From Plesiocystis pacifica SIR-1 (GTDB taxonomy: Bacteria; Myxococcota_A; Polyangia; Nannocystales; Nannocystaceae): a stretch of DNA of 64,000 nt. The notes beneath the pieces were generated by a model. The model was not told the origin of the DNA. It saw only the letters and a list, made by a program, of their open reading frames with translations, and made no database searches. The stretch spans positions 62,001 through 126,000 of the forward strand of contig NZ_ABCS01000012.1 in the NCBI RefSeq assembly GCF_000170895.1, read 5' to 3'. Shown here in pieces: positions 21,069 to 29,157 of this stretch. Each line of letters opens with the position of its first letter. Within the stretch, counting starts at the first letter, position 1. A program made the position numbers and the translations under genes.

Positions 21069-21773
21069 ATGGCGAAGGCGTTGAGCGAGGTGATGGCCAA
21101 GCTGGAGGCCGAGGGCAACCTCCACGCGCGCAACACCTACGGCCGCCACGGCGCGACCGGGCCGATGTTCGGCGTGCGCACCTCCAAGCTCAGCCGCATG
21201 GCGCGGGACTACGGCCCCGACCAGGAGCTCGCGGACGCGCTGTGGGCCACGGGCAACGTCGACGCGCGCCTGCTCGCGGCCAAGGTCGCGGACCACGAGG
21301 CGATCACCGCCGCGCGGCTCGAGGCCTGGGTCGAGGACTGCGACTGGTACATGCTCGTCGACGGCTTCGTGGCGGACTGCGCGGCCCGGACTCGCCACGT
21401 CCGCGCGCTCGCGGAGCAATGGCGCGGCAGCGAGGCCGAGTACCGGGGTCGGGCGGGCTGGTCGCTGGTCGCTCACCTCGCTCGACAAGGAGAGGTCGGC
21501 GGCGCGCTGTTCGAGACCTGCCTGGATGAGATCGCCGCGGGCATCCACGCCGCCGCCAACCGCAAGCGCGAGGCGATGAACGCCGCCTTGATCGCCATCG
21601 GCGGGCACCGGGCGGGGCTGCGCGAGCGGGCCGTGGCCGTGGCCGAGGCCGTCGGCGCGGTCGAGGTCGACCACGGCGAGACCGGCATGGTCACCCCGGA
21701 CGCCCGGGCCTACCTCGAGCAGATGGCCCGCTACGCCAACCGGCGCTCCGGCGACGGGGGAGCGGCGCGCTAG
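21069..21773 (+). CDS. AlkD-like DNA alkylation repair protein
   Basis: Predicted 234-residue all-helical HEAT-like protein of the DNA alkylation repair (AlkC/AlkD) family. These enzymes excise bulky or charged N3/N7-alkylpurines without base flipping. Recognisable segments are NTYGRHGATGPMFGVRTSKL near the N-terminus, WATGNVDARLLAAKVAD, and the catalytic-face stretch VEDCDWYMLVDGF, where tryptophan and aspartate fall where AlkD has its active-site pair. ATG 21069 is preferred because GGAGG stands just upstream; an in-frame ATG at 20982 would add 29 unlikely residues. The stop TAG shares its last base with the GTG of the transporter that follows (TAGTG), so the two are coupled. Confidence 0.85.
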   Translation: MAKALSEVMAKLEAEGNLHARNTYGRHGATGPMFGVRTSKLSRMARDYGPDQELADALWATGNVDARLLAAKVADHEAITAARLEAWVEDCDWYMLVDGFVADCAARTRHVRALAEQWRGSEAEYRGRAGWSLVAHLARQGEVGGALFETCLDEIAAGIHAAANRKREAMNAALIAIGGHRAGLRERAVAVAEAVGAVEVDHGETGMVTPDARAYLEQMARYANRRSGDGGAAR

Positions 21774-22732
21774 TGCTTCCCGAGCTGAGCTCCGTCGACT
21801 CGGTCCACCTGGCCTTCGACAAAAACAACCTCTTCGTGCTCGAGATCGTCCTGGGCTTCGTGATGTTCGGCGTCGCCCTCGACCTGCGCGTGGACGACTT
21901 TCGCACCCTCGGACGCTCGCCAAAGGCCCCGGGCATCGGCCTGGTCTGCCAGTTCCTGCTGCTCCCGGCGCTGACCTGGGCGCTGTCTCGCCTGCTCGTG
22001 ACGGTCGGGCTGATCCCCCCGAGCATGGCCCTGGGCATGATCCTCGTCGCGGCCTGCCCCGGCGGCAACATCTCGAACTTCATCACCCACCTCGGCGGCG
22101 GGCGGACGACGACCTCGATCGGCATGACCGCGGTCTCGACCCTGGCCTCGATGATCATGACCCCGCTGAACTTCGCGCTGTGGGGCTCGATGTCGCCGGA
22201 CACCGCGGCGATCCTCGAGGAGGTCGCCATGGACCCGCTGGGCATGTTCCGCGCGGTGATGTTCATGCTCGGCATTCCCATCACCGTGGGCGTGTTCCTG
22301 GCCACGCGCTGGCCCAAGGTGGCGAAGAAGCTGCACCCGCTCTTCAAGCGCTTGTCGCTGCTGTTCTTCGTCACCTTCATCGTCATGGCGGTGCGGGCCA
22401 ACTTCGACGACTTCATGACCTACCTGCCCCTGGTGTTCCTCCCGGTGCTGATCATGAACGCCTTCGCGCTGGCCCTGGGCTTTTACGTCGCGCGCTTGTC
22501 GGGCCTCGACCAGGCCGACCAGCGGGCGGTGTCGATCGAGGTCGGGATCCAAAACTCGGGCCTCGGCCTCATCCTGATCTTCAGCTTCTTCGAGGGCCTC
22601 GGCGGCATGGCGATCATCGCGGCGTGGTGGGGGATCTGGCACATCCTCGCGGGCTTGAGCCTGGCGGGCTTGTGGGTGCGCAAGGACCGGCGAGCCGAAG
22701 CGGCGGAGCAGGCCGAGGCCGGCGCGGCCTGA
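21773..22732 (+). CDS. Bile acid:sodium symporter (BASS/SBF) family transporter
   Basis: Predicted 319-residue integral membrane protein with eight to ten hydrophobic helices. The family motif VAACPGGNISNFITHLGGG marks one of the two discontinuous helices, and VSIEVGIQNSGLGLILIF marks the second crossover. Both are typical of the BASS fold that carries organic anions with sodium. The GTG start overlaps the repair gene's stop. The C-terminus is a short charged, Ala/Glu-rich tail. The substrate is not evident; bacterial members move keto acids, pantoate, taurocholate-like or other organic anions. Confidence 0.9.
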   Translation: MLPELSSVDSVHLAFDKNNLFVLEIVLGFVMFGVALDLRVDDFRTLGRSPKAPGIGLVCQFLLLPALTWALSRLLVTVGLIPPSMALGMILVAACPGGNISNFITHLGGGRTTTSIGMTAVSTLASMIMTPLNFALWGSMSPDTAAILEEVAMDPLGMFRAVMFMLGIPITVGVFLATRWPKVAKKLHPLFKRLSLLFFVTFIVMAVRANFDDFMTYLPLVFLPVLIMNAFALALGFYVARLSGLDQADQRAVSIEVGIQNSGLGLILIFSFFEGLGGMAIIAAWWGIWHILAGLSLAGLWVRKDRRAEAAEQAEAGAA

Positions 22733-22812
22733 GCCAAAGCAGCGTCTGGTTGGGCCCCGATCGGGCAGGGGCCGCCGCGCGGTTTGGGGGTCCGAGCTGC
22801 TATGGTCCCCCC

Positions 22813-23469
22813 GTGCTCGAGCTCGTCCTCGTTCGCCATGGCGAGACCGTGGGTCAGTCGTCGATCCGTCTGTACGGGGCCACGGACGTCGCCCTCGCCC
22901 CGGAAGGGGAGGAGCAGGTCGCGGTCGCCGGTCGGGCGCTGCGGGGTTGGCTCGGCTCCGAGCGCAGCTTCGATCGCGTGTTCACCAGCCCGCTGATCCG
23001 CGCCCAACGCTCGGCGCAGGTCGTGCTCGGGGAGCTCGGCGGGTCCGCGGCCGCGCGCCTGGCCGAGCAGGTGCAGGTCGTCGAGGGCTTTCGCGAGGTC
23101 GACTTTGGCGACTGGGAGGGCTGGACCTGGGCCGAGGTCGAAGCCCGCGACCCCGACAACCACCGCCGCTGGGCCGCCGAGGGCCCGCGCTTCACCTACC
23201 CCGGGGGCGAGTCCCGGGAGGCCTTCGTCGCCCGGGTCCAGGCCGCGGTCGAGCCGAGCCTGGGCGCGGCCTTTTCGAGCGGCGCCAAGCGGGTGCTCTG
23301 CGTGGTCCACAAGGGCGTGATCCGGGCGATCGCGGCGCGCTTGTTGGCCCGCGAGGTCGGCTCCCTCGGCGACGCGTGGGGCCTGCCGCTGGGCGGCTAC
23401 CGCCGGCTGTGCGCCCCCGAGCTGGGCGGTCCGTGGACGCTGTCGGCCTTCGACGAGGACCCGCGATGA
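22813..23469 (+). CDS. Histidine phosphatase family protein
   Basis: Predicted 218-residue cytoplasmic phosphatase or phosphoglycerate-mutase-like enzyme. The phospho-histidine motif LVLVRHGETVGQSS lies at the very N-terminus, followed by FTSPLIRAQRSAQVV (second arginine), the glutamate motif GFREVDFGDWEGWTWAEVE and the late histidine VLCVVHKGVIRAI. FGDWEG is common in CobC/GpmB-type members, so it may act on alpha-ribazole phosphate or another phosphomonoester. Start GTG 22813 places the RHG motif at the normal position; no upstream ATG is in frame. Its stop overlaps the next gene's ATG as ATGA. Confidence 0.9.
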   Translation: MLELVLVRHGETVGQSSIRLYGATDVALAPEGEEQVAVAGRALRGWLGSERSFDRVFTSPLIRAQRSAQVVLGELGGSAAARLAEQVQVVEGFREVDFGDWEGWTWAEVEARDPDNHRRWAAEGPRFTYPGGESREAFVARVQAAVEPSLGAAFSSGAKRVLCVVHKGVIRAIAARLLAREVGSLGDAWGLPLGGYRRLCAPELGGPWTLSAFDEDPR

Positions 23470-24149
23470 ATTTTTTCTCCCACGCAGTCCTGGCCGCCCG
23501 GCGCAGCGAAGAGCCCGAGTACATCGTCGGCTCCATGGCCCCGGACTTCGCCAGCATGGCGGGCATGCGCCTGACCGAGATCCGCGACACGGGCAGCCTC
23601 GCGGCGGGCGTCGACTTCCACCACCGCAGCGACGACGCCTTCCACGGCGCGCCGATCTTCGTCGAGCTCATGGAGGACGCGCGCATCGAGCTCGAAGAGC
23701 GGGGCCTCGGCTTTGGTCCGGCGGCGGCGATCGGCCACGTCGGCGTGGAGCTGGTCCTCGACGGCTGGCTCGTCGACGAGCTCGGCGAGGTGCCCGAGAG
23801 CTACCGGGCGGCCATGCGCGCGGCCGCCGACGTCGACCAGCGCCTGCGCTTTTACGAGGTCGACTACTACGCGGGCTGCCGGCGGTGGCGGGACCTTTGT
23901 TCGCGGTTGCTGCGGGCGCCCGTGCCCGAGGGCTACCGCGACGGCGAGTTCGTGGCGGCTCGGCTCGTGCAGATTCTCTCTCGTCGACCTCGCCTCGCCG
24001 TCGCCCCGGGCGATGAACCTGAAGTCGTGGCCTGGGCCAAACGCGCGTATGGGGTCGTCGGGGCCCGCGCACCCGCGCTCTTGGACCAGGTCGAGGAGCG
24101 CCTGGTGATGCTCGCCGAGCGGGCCGCGAACAAGACCGCCTCCGACTGA
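23466..24149 (+). CDS. AcpH-like protein (ACP phosphodiesterase / DUF479 family)
   Basis: Predicted 227-residue soluble protein beginning MNFFSHAVLAARRSEEPEY, very like the start of AcpH (acyl-carrier-protein phosphodiesterase). It continues with SMAPDFASMAG and VDFHHRSDDAFH, matching the conserved Asp and His-rich metal-site positions of that HD-like family. GFGPAAAIGHVGVELVLDGWL supplies further conserved Gly/His residues. AcpH removes 4'-phosphopantetheine from ACP; members with divergent C-termini are of unproven activity. It is coupled to the histidine phosphatase by an ATGA overlap. Confidence 0.75.
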   Translation: MNFFSHAVLAARRSEEPEYIVGSMAPDFASMAGMRLTEIRDTGSLAAGVDFHHRSDDAFHGAPIFVELMEDARIELEERGLGFGPAAAIGHVGVELVLDGWLVDELGEVPESYRAAMRAAADVDQRLRFYEVDYYAGCRRWRDLCSRLLRAPVPEGYRDGEFVAARLVQILSRRPRLAVAPGDEPEVVAWAKRAYGVVGARAPALLDQVEERLVMLAERAANKTASD

Positions 24150-24227
24150 CGCGAGCGGGCCTACAGCCATCACCGCCGGTGATAGTTCCGGCCATGCGTC
24201 GTGGTGACAGGCGTAAGATCGGCGTCC

Positions 24228-26153
24228 ATGAGGCGCATCGACGTTGCTCTGTTGACCCTTGCCTGTCTCAACTTCGCAGCCTGTGCGCAGGGTGGGGATC
24301 CTTCGGCGGACACCCTCGATCCGACCTTCGGCGACGACGGCTTCGACGACGAGGCTGACGAGTCGACGACGGACCCCACCCAGGAGACGGGGACCGACGC
24401 GGGCACCGAGGACACCAGCGACACCGAGGACACCACCGTCGACGCCGGGGGCGAGTGCGGCAACGGCGTGGTCGAGGCGGGCGAGCAGTGCGACGGCGGC
24501 GACCTCGGCGGGGCGACCTGCGAGAGCGAGGGCTTCGGCGGCGGCGGCCTGCTGTGCACGGCCGACTGCACCCTCGACACCAGCAACTGCACCCTGTGCG
24601 GCAACGGGGTCGTCGACGAGGACGAGGAGTGCGACGGCGAGGACCTCGGCGAGAGCTCGACCTGCGCCGACCTCAACCTCGGCTCCGCCGACGAGCCCCT
24701 CGGGTGCACGGCGGACTGCACCTACGACTTCGGCCAGTGCAGCGGCTGCGGCGACGGCATCGTGACCCCGCCCGAGGAGTGCGAGCCCCCGGGTGACCTG
24801 CTCGAGAAGGCCGAGCTCAACGGCGAGACCTGCATGAGCCTGGGCTTCGACGACGGCCTGCTCGACTGCACCGAGGGCTGCACCTTCAACACCGACAGCT
24901 GCTACATCTGCGGCGACGCCGTGCAGCAGGGCCAAGAGGAGTGCGACGGCGCCGACTTTGGCGACCTGAGCTGCGGCGACTACATCGCGATGAGCGGCGA
25001 CCCCTACGACTCGGGCTCGCTCAGCTGCGGGGCGGACTGCAGCGTCGACACCAGCAACTGCTCGCTGTGCGGCGACGGGGTGATCACCGGGGCCGAGGTC
25101 TGCGACCCGGGCGACCTGGGCGGCGAGACCTGCCAGAGCCAGGGCCTCGACGGCGGCCTGCTCGGCTGCAACGCCGACTGCTCGGGCTTCGACCTGTCGG
25201 CGTGCACGGACTGCGGCGACGGGGTCATCGAGGGCGACGAGCAGTGCGACTTCAACAACCTCGGGGGCGAGAGCTGCGTGAGCCAGGGCTTCCCCGGCGG
25301 CGGCGATCTCCAGTGCACCCTCGAGTGCGTCCTCGACACCAGCCAGTGCGCCGACAACTTCTGCGGCGACGGCATCGTCAACGGCTCCGACGAGTGCGAC
25401 TGCGGCAACCAGGGGGTCAACTGCACGGCGGCCCAGCTCGGCAACCAAAGCTGCGTCGGCCTGGGCTTCGACGGGGGCGCGCTGGCCTGCAACAGCCCCA
25501 ACAACTGCGGCTACGACACCACGGGCTGCTACGAGTGCGGCGACGGCAACGTCGACCCCGGGGAGCAGTGCGACGGCGGCAACCTCGACGGGGAGAGCTG
25601 CACCACCCAGGGCTTCGGCGGCGGCGGCAGCCTGGGCTGCAACAGCAGCTGCGGCTTCGACACCAGCGGCTGCGTCGACGTGCAAAACCCCTTCACGCAG
25701 TGCGTCAATACCAGCGTGCAGATCTCCGGAGCCGGCCCGGGCGCGGCCAACCCGATCATCATCAACGTGCCCGACAGCGGCACCGTGACCGACGTCGACG
25801 TGTCCGTGGACTGCCTGCACACCTGGCCGGGCGACCTGGTCTTCACCGTCAGCCACGGCGGGCAGTCGGCGATCATCATGGATCAGCCGGGCGCGCCGGC
25901 TTCGACCTACGGCTGCTCCACGGACAACATCGACGCGGTGTTCGACGACGAGGGCTCGCAGACGGCCGAGGACACCTGCAACATCACCGCCCCGGGCCTG
26001 GGCAGCCCGCCCAACCTCACCCCCAACAACCCGCTGTCGATCTTCGACGGCGCCAACATGTCGGGCAACTGGAACCTGATCATCGACGACACCTTCTCGG
26101 CGGGCGACGACGGGACGCTGCTGCAGTTTTGCGTGACGGTCACTTGGAACTGA
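24228..26153 (+). CDS. Cys-rich-repeat lipoprotein with C-terminal P (proprotein convertase) domain
   Basis: Predicted 641-residue secreted lipoprotein. A signal peptide ends with lipobox LNFAAC, then an acidic Asp/Thr/Glu linker (about 25-75). Eight repeats of about 45-60 residues follow, each starting with CGNGVV or CGDG-like and containing EQCDGGDL-like and DTSNC-like phrases. This is the DUF4215/Myxococcus cysteine-rich repeat type, probably calcium- or disulfide-stabilised. The last about 150 residues (VDVSVDCLHTWPGDLVFTVS to QFCVTVTW) form a P/Homo-B-like beta domain. No protease domain is present, so a surface binding or adhesion role is more likely. ATG 24228 gives a clean signal peptide; ATG 24201 adds nine residues. 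Confidence 0.85.
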   Translation: MRRIDVALLTLACLNFAACAQGGDPSADTLDPTFGDDGFDDEADESTTDPTQETGTDAGTEDTSDTEDTTVDAGGECGNGVVEAGEQCDGGDLGGATCESEGFGGGGLLCTADCTLDTSNCTLCGNGVVDEDEECDGEDLGESSTCADLNLGSADEPLGCTADCTYDFGQCSGCGDGIVTPPEECEPPGDLLEKAELNGETCMSLGFDDGLLDCTEGCTFNTDSCYICGDAVQQGQEECDGADFGDLSCGDYIAMSGDPYDSGSLSCGADCSVDTSNCSLCGDGVITGAEVCDPGDLGGETCQSQGLDGGLLGCNADCSGFDLSACTDCGDGVIEGDEQCDFNNLGGESCVSQGFPGGGDLQCTLECVLDTSQCADNFCGDGIVNGSDECDCGNQGVNCTAAQLGNQSCVGLGFDGGALACNSPNNCGYDTTGCYECGDGNVDPGEQCDGGNLDGESCTTQGFGGGGSLGCNSSCGFDTSGCVDVQNPFTQCVNTSVQISGAGPGAANPIIINVPDSGTVTDVDVSVDCLHTWPGDLVFTVSHGGQSAIIMDQPGAPASTYGCSTDNIDAVFDDEGSQTAEDTCNITAPGLGSPPNLTPNNPLSIFDGANMSGNWNLIIDDTFSAGDDGTLLQFCVTVTWN

Positions 26154-26328
26154 CGCGGCCGTAGGTCGTGCGCGCGGGCCCGCTCGGCTCCCGGCGCTTC
26201 GGGGCTGGCGTGGATCCGCGCTCGTCCTCGGCGGGGCCCGCAGCGCCCTCGTCTGCACGCACGAACTCGGGGAGCTCGAAGGGATCGATCCAGTGCAAGC
26301 GACGATCGTGGCTCTCACGGGTGGTCAT
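26140..26328 (-). CDS. Possible small hypothetical protein
   Basis: A 62-codon frame from ATG 26328, starting MTTRESHDRRLHWIDPFELP and ending in a basic, Pro/Arg-rich tail. It is soluble with no signal peptide or recognisable family. The first half has a more natural amino-acid mix than typical shadow frames in this GC-rich DNA, and no gene occupies the opposite strand except the last 14 bases of the Cys-rich lipoprotein. No strong ribosome site precedes it. It may be real or a chance frame. Confidence 0.35.
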   Translation of the reverse strand: MTTRESHDRRLHWIDPFELPEFVRADEGAAGPAEDERGSTPAPKRREPSGPARTTYGRVSSK

Positions 26329-26498
26329 GGCTCAGGGAGCCTGATCCCGAAGAGCCTGCGCGACAAGCTGCGAATTGGTCTTTGGGACAGTTCGATTGTG
26401 AGAAATTCGACGGGCTATCCGAGGTGCGCGGGGCCGCCCGGAGTCCGCCCCGCGCGCGGCCCTGGACGCTGCCTGGGGTGTTGGGTACTCCGCGGTGC
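26329..26498. other. Intergenic segment without clear features
   Basis: Together with 26154-26328 this makes about 345 bases between the Cys-rich lipoprotein and the membrane protein at 26499. Apart from the doubtful small frame above, a moderately AT-rich patch (26375-26415) that could hold a promoter is the only visible feature. No terminator-like hairpin was found. Confidence 0.4.
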
Positions 26499-27236
26499 AT
26501 GTCTCGCGCCCTGACCCGCGCCCGCGAACGCTACGAGGCGACGCCGCGCAAGCTCGACGATGACGAGGCGATGACGCGGCTGGCCCGCGGCGATCGGGGC
26601 TGCCTCGGCGACGCGATGTCGGCCGTCGGCGCCGTGACCCTCATGGTCCTGCTCGTGCTCGTGGGCACGGGCAAGCTCGCCTTCGCCTGGGTCTACATCG
26701 GCGTGGCGCTGTTCGTCGGCGGCTTCTTCACGGGCGTCGTCCACCAGTCGCGCTCGGGCCGGGAGCGGCAGGCCGCGCTCGAGTCCGGGCCCCTCGCCGT
26801 GGGCGTGGTCCTGCGCGCGGTCGAGCACCTGCGTCGACCGGGCAAGCGCGTCGGTCGGGCCGTGGTGCTCATCGCCCCGAGCGGCGCGCGCAGCCTCGAT
26901 CGAGCGTGGCTCGAGGGCGCCGTGGCGAGCCTGGAGACCTGGCTCGACTCGGGCTCGAGCTCGGGCGCGGGGCTGCGCGAGCTCATCGCCGAGGAGGAGC
27001 GCTTTGCGATCGTCCCCGTCCCCGACGCGGCCTTGCCCGAGCACGACGCCGGCCCGGTCTACCTGGCCAGCGTGTTCGTCCACCCCGAGCACCTCGAGGG
27101 CAGCTACCTCGGCGCCGAAGAGGACGAGGCCGCGGAGGCCGAAGACGCCGACCTCGACGCGCCCGTGCGCCCCGCGGCGATCCCGGTGATCGTCGACGTC
27201 GAGCGCAACTTCATCGAGCAAGTGCCGAGCCCCTGA
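26499..27236 (+). CDS. Hypothetical membrane protein with two N-terminal helices
   Basis: Predicted 245-residue protein of no recognised family. After a basic N-terminus (MSRALTRARERYEATPRKL) two adjacent hydrophobic helices (about 43-66 and 67-84) insert it in the inner membrane. The remaining about 160 residues form a soluble, probably cytoplasmic domain with GRAVVLIAPSGARSLDRAWL and VYLASVFVHPEHLEG. It ends with an acidic stretch (GAEEDEAAEAEDADLD) and VPVIVDVERNF-like strands. ATG 26499 is chosen because the 39 upstream in-frame residues are low-quality. It is probably co-transcribed with the next gene 31 bases downstream. Confidence 0.65.
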   Translation: MSRALTRARERYEATPRKLDDDEAMTRLARGDRGCLGDAMSAVGAVTLMVLLVLVGTGKLAFAWVYIGVALFVGGFFTGVVHQSRSGRERQAALESGPLAVGVVLRAVEHLRRPGKRVGRAVVLIAPSGARSLDRAWLEGAVASLETWLDSGSSSGAGLRELIAEEERFAIVPVPDAALPEHDAGPVYLASVFVHPEHLEGSYLGAEEDEAAEAEDADLDAPVRPAAIPVIVDVERNFIEQVPSP

Positions 27237-27268
27237 GTCGTGGACGTGGGGCAGGGAGGGCGCGTCCA
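27233..27268 (+). repeat. Dispersed repeat, copy 1 (overlaps start of next gene)
   Basis: CTGAGTCGTGGACGTGGGGC and the following AGGGAGGGCG recur near 28053-28080 and 28299-28320. Here the inverted pair TGGACG/CGTCCA brackets a G-rich loop and ends at the ATG of the 27268 gene, so a hairpin would cover its ribosome site (GGGAGGG). Confidence 0.6.
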
Positions 27269-27903
27269 TGGGTACCTTGCTTCCGCTGCTGGCGACCTTC
27301 CTCGCGCTCTCGTTCACGGCTGGGCTGGTCGCCACGGTGGGCCGACGGCGGCGGCGTCGAGATCGAGGGACTCGGCGGGCGCTCGCGCCGGCCAAGCTCG
27401 AGGCCCTCGCCCTGGTCGTCGGCGAGGACCTGATCGAGTTGATCCGCGCCAGCGCGGAGCTACGCGTGCGCCTCGAGGACGCCCTCGCCGGCGGTCGCCA
27501 GATGCTGGCGGTCGAGGAGCAGCTCAGCGGCGTCCACCGGCGGCCGCTGTGGCGGCAGATCGAGGACGCCAACTACGGCCACGCCCTCGGCGGCGTGCGC
27601 TCGGCCGTCGACGCCTGGCTCGCCCGGGTCGACGGCCTCGGCGTCAGCGAGCGGCAGATCCTCGACTTCACCCGCCTGTCCGAGGCGCCGCTGCGCGCCC
27701 TCGCCGAGGTCCTGGTCGAGCTCGGCGGGAGCGCGGAGGCCGAGGAGGTTCAGCTCGGGGTCCTCGCTGGCGACGCGGTCCAGGTCGTGGGCGATCGGCG
27801 CGAGAGCATCGCCGAGATGATCGCGAGCCTCGAGGCCGCCATCGCCTGCCTGGTCCGCTTCGAGTCCGAGCTCAGCAGCTACCGCCCCCAGGGCTACCGC
27901 TGA
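27268..27903 (+). CDS. Hypothetical single-helix membrane protein
   Basis: Predicted 211-residue protein, family unrecognised. It starts with a short hydrophobic helix (MGTLLPLLATFLALSFTAGL) followed at once by a strongly basic stop-transfer run (RRRRRRDRGTRR), so it is an inner-membrane anchor with a cytoplasmic body. The body is alpha-helical with leucine/valine heptads (ALALVVGEDLIELIRASAEL, APLRALAEVLVELGG), suggesting a helical bundle. Start ATG 27268 has a GGGAGGG ribosome site, which lies in a repeat hairpin. It follows the two-helix membrane protein by 31 bases and may work with it. Confidence 0.65.
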   Translation: MGTLLPLLATFLALSFTAGLVATVGRRRRRRDRGTRRALAPAKLEALALVVGEDLIELIRASAELRVRLEDALAGGRQMLAVEEQLSGVHRRPLWRQIEDANYGHALGGVRSAVDAWLARVDGLGVSERQILDFTRLSEAPLRALAEVLVELGGSAEAEEVQLGVLAGDAVQVVGDRRESIAEMIASLEAAIACLVRFESELSSYRPQGYR

Positions 27904-28360
27904 GTTTCTGTTTTGCCCCCACAGCCGCCTGGGACCGGGGGCGCTTCGTCGCTCCGCTCCTCCGCTTTGGCTTGGTGGGCAATGGGGTTCGTGCCCTCGA
28001 GAGGGCATGTGGTCGCCCCCGCGAGCGGGGGCGTGGATTCGTTGACAGTGGCTGAGTCTATTCGTGGGGCAGGGAGGGCGTGGAGTTGTCCACGACAGCT
28101 AAAGAAGACAGAGACTGTGGATTCGTTGACAGTGGCTGAGAGGGTCGGCCAGAATAAGGCGCGTCGCCTCGCGCCGGGCCTGGCGGCGAGATCGAGGAGC
28201 CGAAGCGAAGGCGTATCGAGCATACTTCGAGCTTCGGCGACAACGAGCCTCGTCGTCAGGAACAAGCGAGGCGGCGTGGCTTATTCTGGTCGACCCTCTG
28301 AGTCGTGGACGTGAGGCAGGGTGGGTGTGGCGTCGTCCACGACGGCTAAAGTGGCTGAGC
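27904..28360. other. Hairpin-rich intergenic island
   Basis: 457 bases without a credible gene. Strong inverted repeats follow one another: TGCCCTC/GAGGGCA around GA (27992-28007), GCCCCCGC/GCGGGGGC around GA (28015-28032), TCGTGG/CCACGA (28062-28095), a nested stem GCCGAAGC...GCTTCGGC with inner GTAT/ATAC (28199-28238), and TCGTGGAC/GTCCACGA (28303-28342). None has a proper T tract. Two copies of an exact 24-base direct repeat and two copies of a hairpin repeat lie inside. Confidence 0.75.
28033..28106 (+). repeat. Dispersed repeat, copy 2, with 24-base direct repeat
   Basis: An exact 24-base sequence beginning GTGGATTCGTTGACAGTGGC lies at 28033-28056 and again at 28117-28140. The segment 28048-28106 continues with the hairpin repeat: TCGTGG, a G-rich loop identical over 17 bases to 27246-27262, CCACGA, then CAGCTAAAG. 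Confidence 0.8.
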
Positions 28361-28375
28361 CTATTCGTGGGGGTC
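28299..28375 (+). repeat. Dispersed repeat, copy 3 (reaches the stop codon of the lipoprotein gene)
   Basis: CTGAGTCGTGGACGTGAGGC starts the unit. An 8-base stem TCGTGGAC/GTCCACGA encloses a G-rich loop, followed by CGGCTAAAG and GTGGCTGAGCCTATTCGTGG. The last part matches 28048-28067 with one difference and contains the stop codon (TAG, minus strand) of the lipoprotein gene ending at 28361. Confidence 0.75.
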
Positions 28376-29143
28376 TTCGACGACGAGGTCGAAGATGCTC
28401 GCGCCGTCCTCGTCGATGAAGCCCATCAGCGAGTAGTGGGAGAACTCCGCGTCGTCGTCGAAGTCGGCCCAGGCCTCGGCGATGACCTCGCAGGCGCCGT
28501 AGCCGAAGCCCTCGTTGACGACCTGGACGTTGTAGCGGAACTCGTGGGGGACATCGACGGGCCGCATCCAGTCGACGCCTTGCCACACGATGTTGTCGGC
28601 CCATAGCGCGTGGTCGTAGTAGCCCGCACCGCCCCCGCCGATCACGGGGATGCACTTGCCCTCGGGGCCGGAGTTGCAGTTGAACAGCATCGGTGGGGTA
28701 TCGCCAGATTCCCCGCCGAGGGGGACCCCGTCGGGGTGCGGGCACTTGTGGAGGGGACCCGGCTCGGTCTGCTCGATCTCGAAGAAGTCGAAGGCGCCGA
28801 GGACGATGAGCTGGAGCTCGCCGGGGATGGCCGCGATCTCGGCGAGGTCCTCGGGGCTGAGCTCGAAGCCGGTGTCGGTCTCCGTGTCTTCTTCGGTGGA
28901 CTCGGTCGCGTCGTCTTCGGTGGACTCGGTCGTGTCGTCTTCGGTGGACTCGGTCGTGTCGTCTTCGGTGGACTCGGTCGTGTCCTCGCTCGTCGCTTCG
29001 TCTTCGCTCTCCCCGGTCTCGTCGTCGGCACTGGGCGTAGGGAGGGTCGAGTCGACGCAGGCCAGGGAGAGCGCCGAGCAGGCGCCGAGGCACAGGAGGG
29101 TATGGCCAACGCGATGGGAGGCGAGGGTCCGGTTCATGCCCAT
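28361..29143 (-). CDS. Lipoprotein with acidic Thr/Glu/Ser repeat linker
   Basis: Predicted 260-residue lipoprotein: signal peptide with lipobox ALSLAC, a long acidic linker built from TESTEDDT repeats (about 45-88), then a compact globular domain of about 165 residues (IPGELQLIVLGAFDFFEIEQ, cysteines in HKCPHPDG, LFNCNSG and GACEVIAEAW, aromatic-rich VWQGVDWMRP). The cysteine-bearing, beta-rich end resembles in style the globular heads of pilin-like secreted proteins of this group, but the family is not recognised. It is likely surface-exposed on a flexible stalk. The start may be ATG 29143 or 29137 (MGMNRTL). A 7-base-stem hairpin (29158-29177) lies just upstream. Confidence 0.75.
   Translation of the reverse strand: MGMNRTLASHRVGHTLLCLGACSALSLACVDSTLPTPSADDETGESEDEATSEDTTESTEDDTTESTEDDTTESTEDDATESTEEDTETDTGFELSPEDLAEIAAIPGELQLIVLGAFDFFEIEQTEPGPLHKCPHPDGVPLGGESGDTPPMLFNCNSGPEGKCIPVIGGGGAGYYDHALWADNIVWQGVDWMRPVDVPHEFRYNVQVVNEGFGYGACEVIAEAWADFDDDAEFSHYSLMGFIDEDGASIFDLVVEDPHE
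28890..28985 (-). repeat. Tandem repeat, four 24-base units, within the lipoprotein linker
   Basis: Four units begin at 28890, 28914, 28938 and 28962; the middle units are identical and the outer ones differ by single bases. Each encodes eight residues of the TESTEDDT linker. The in-frame unit makes copy number free to vary between strains. Confidence 0.9.
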
Positions 29144-29157
29144 GAGCTAGCACTGCC

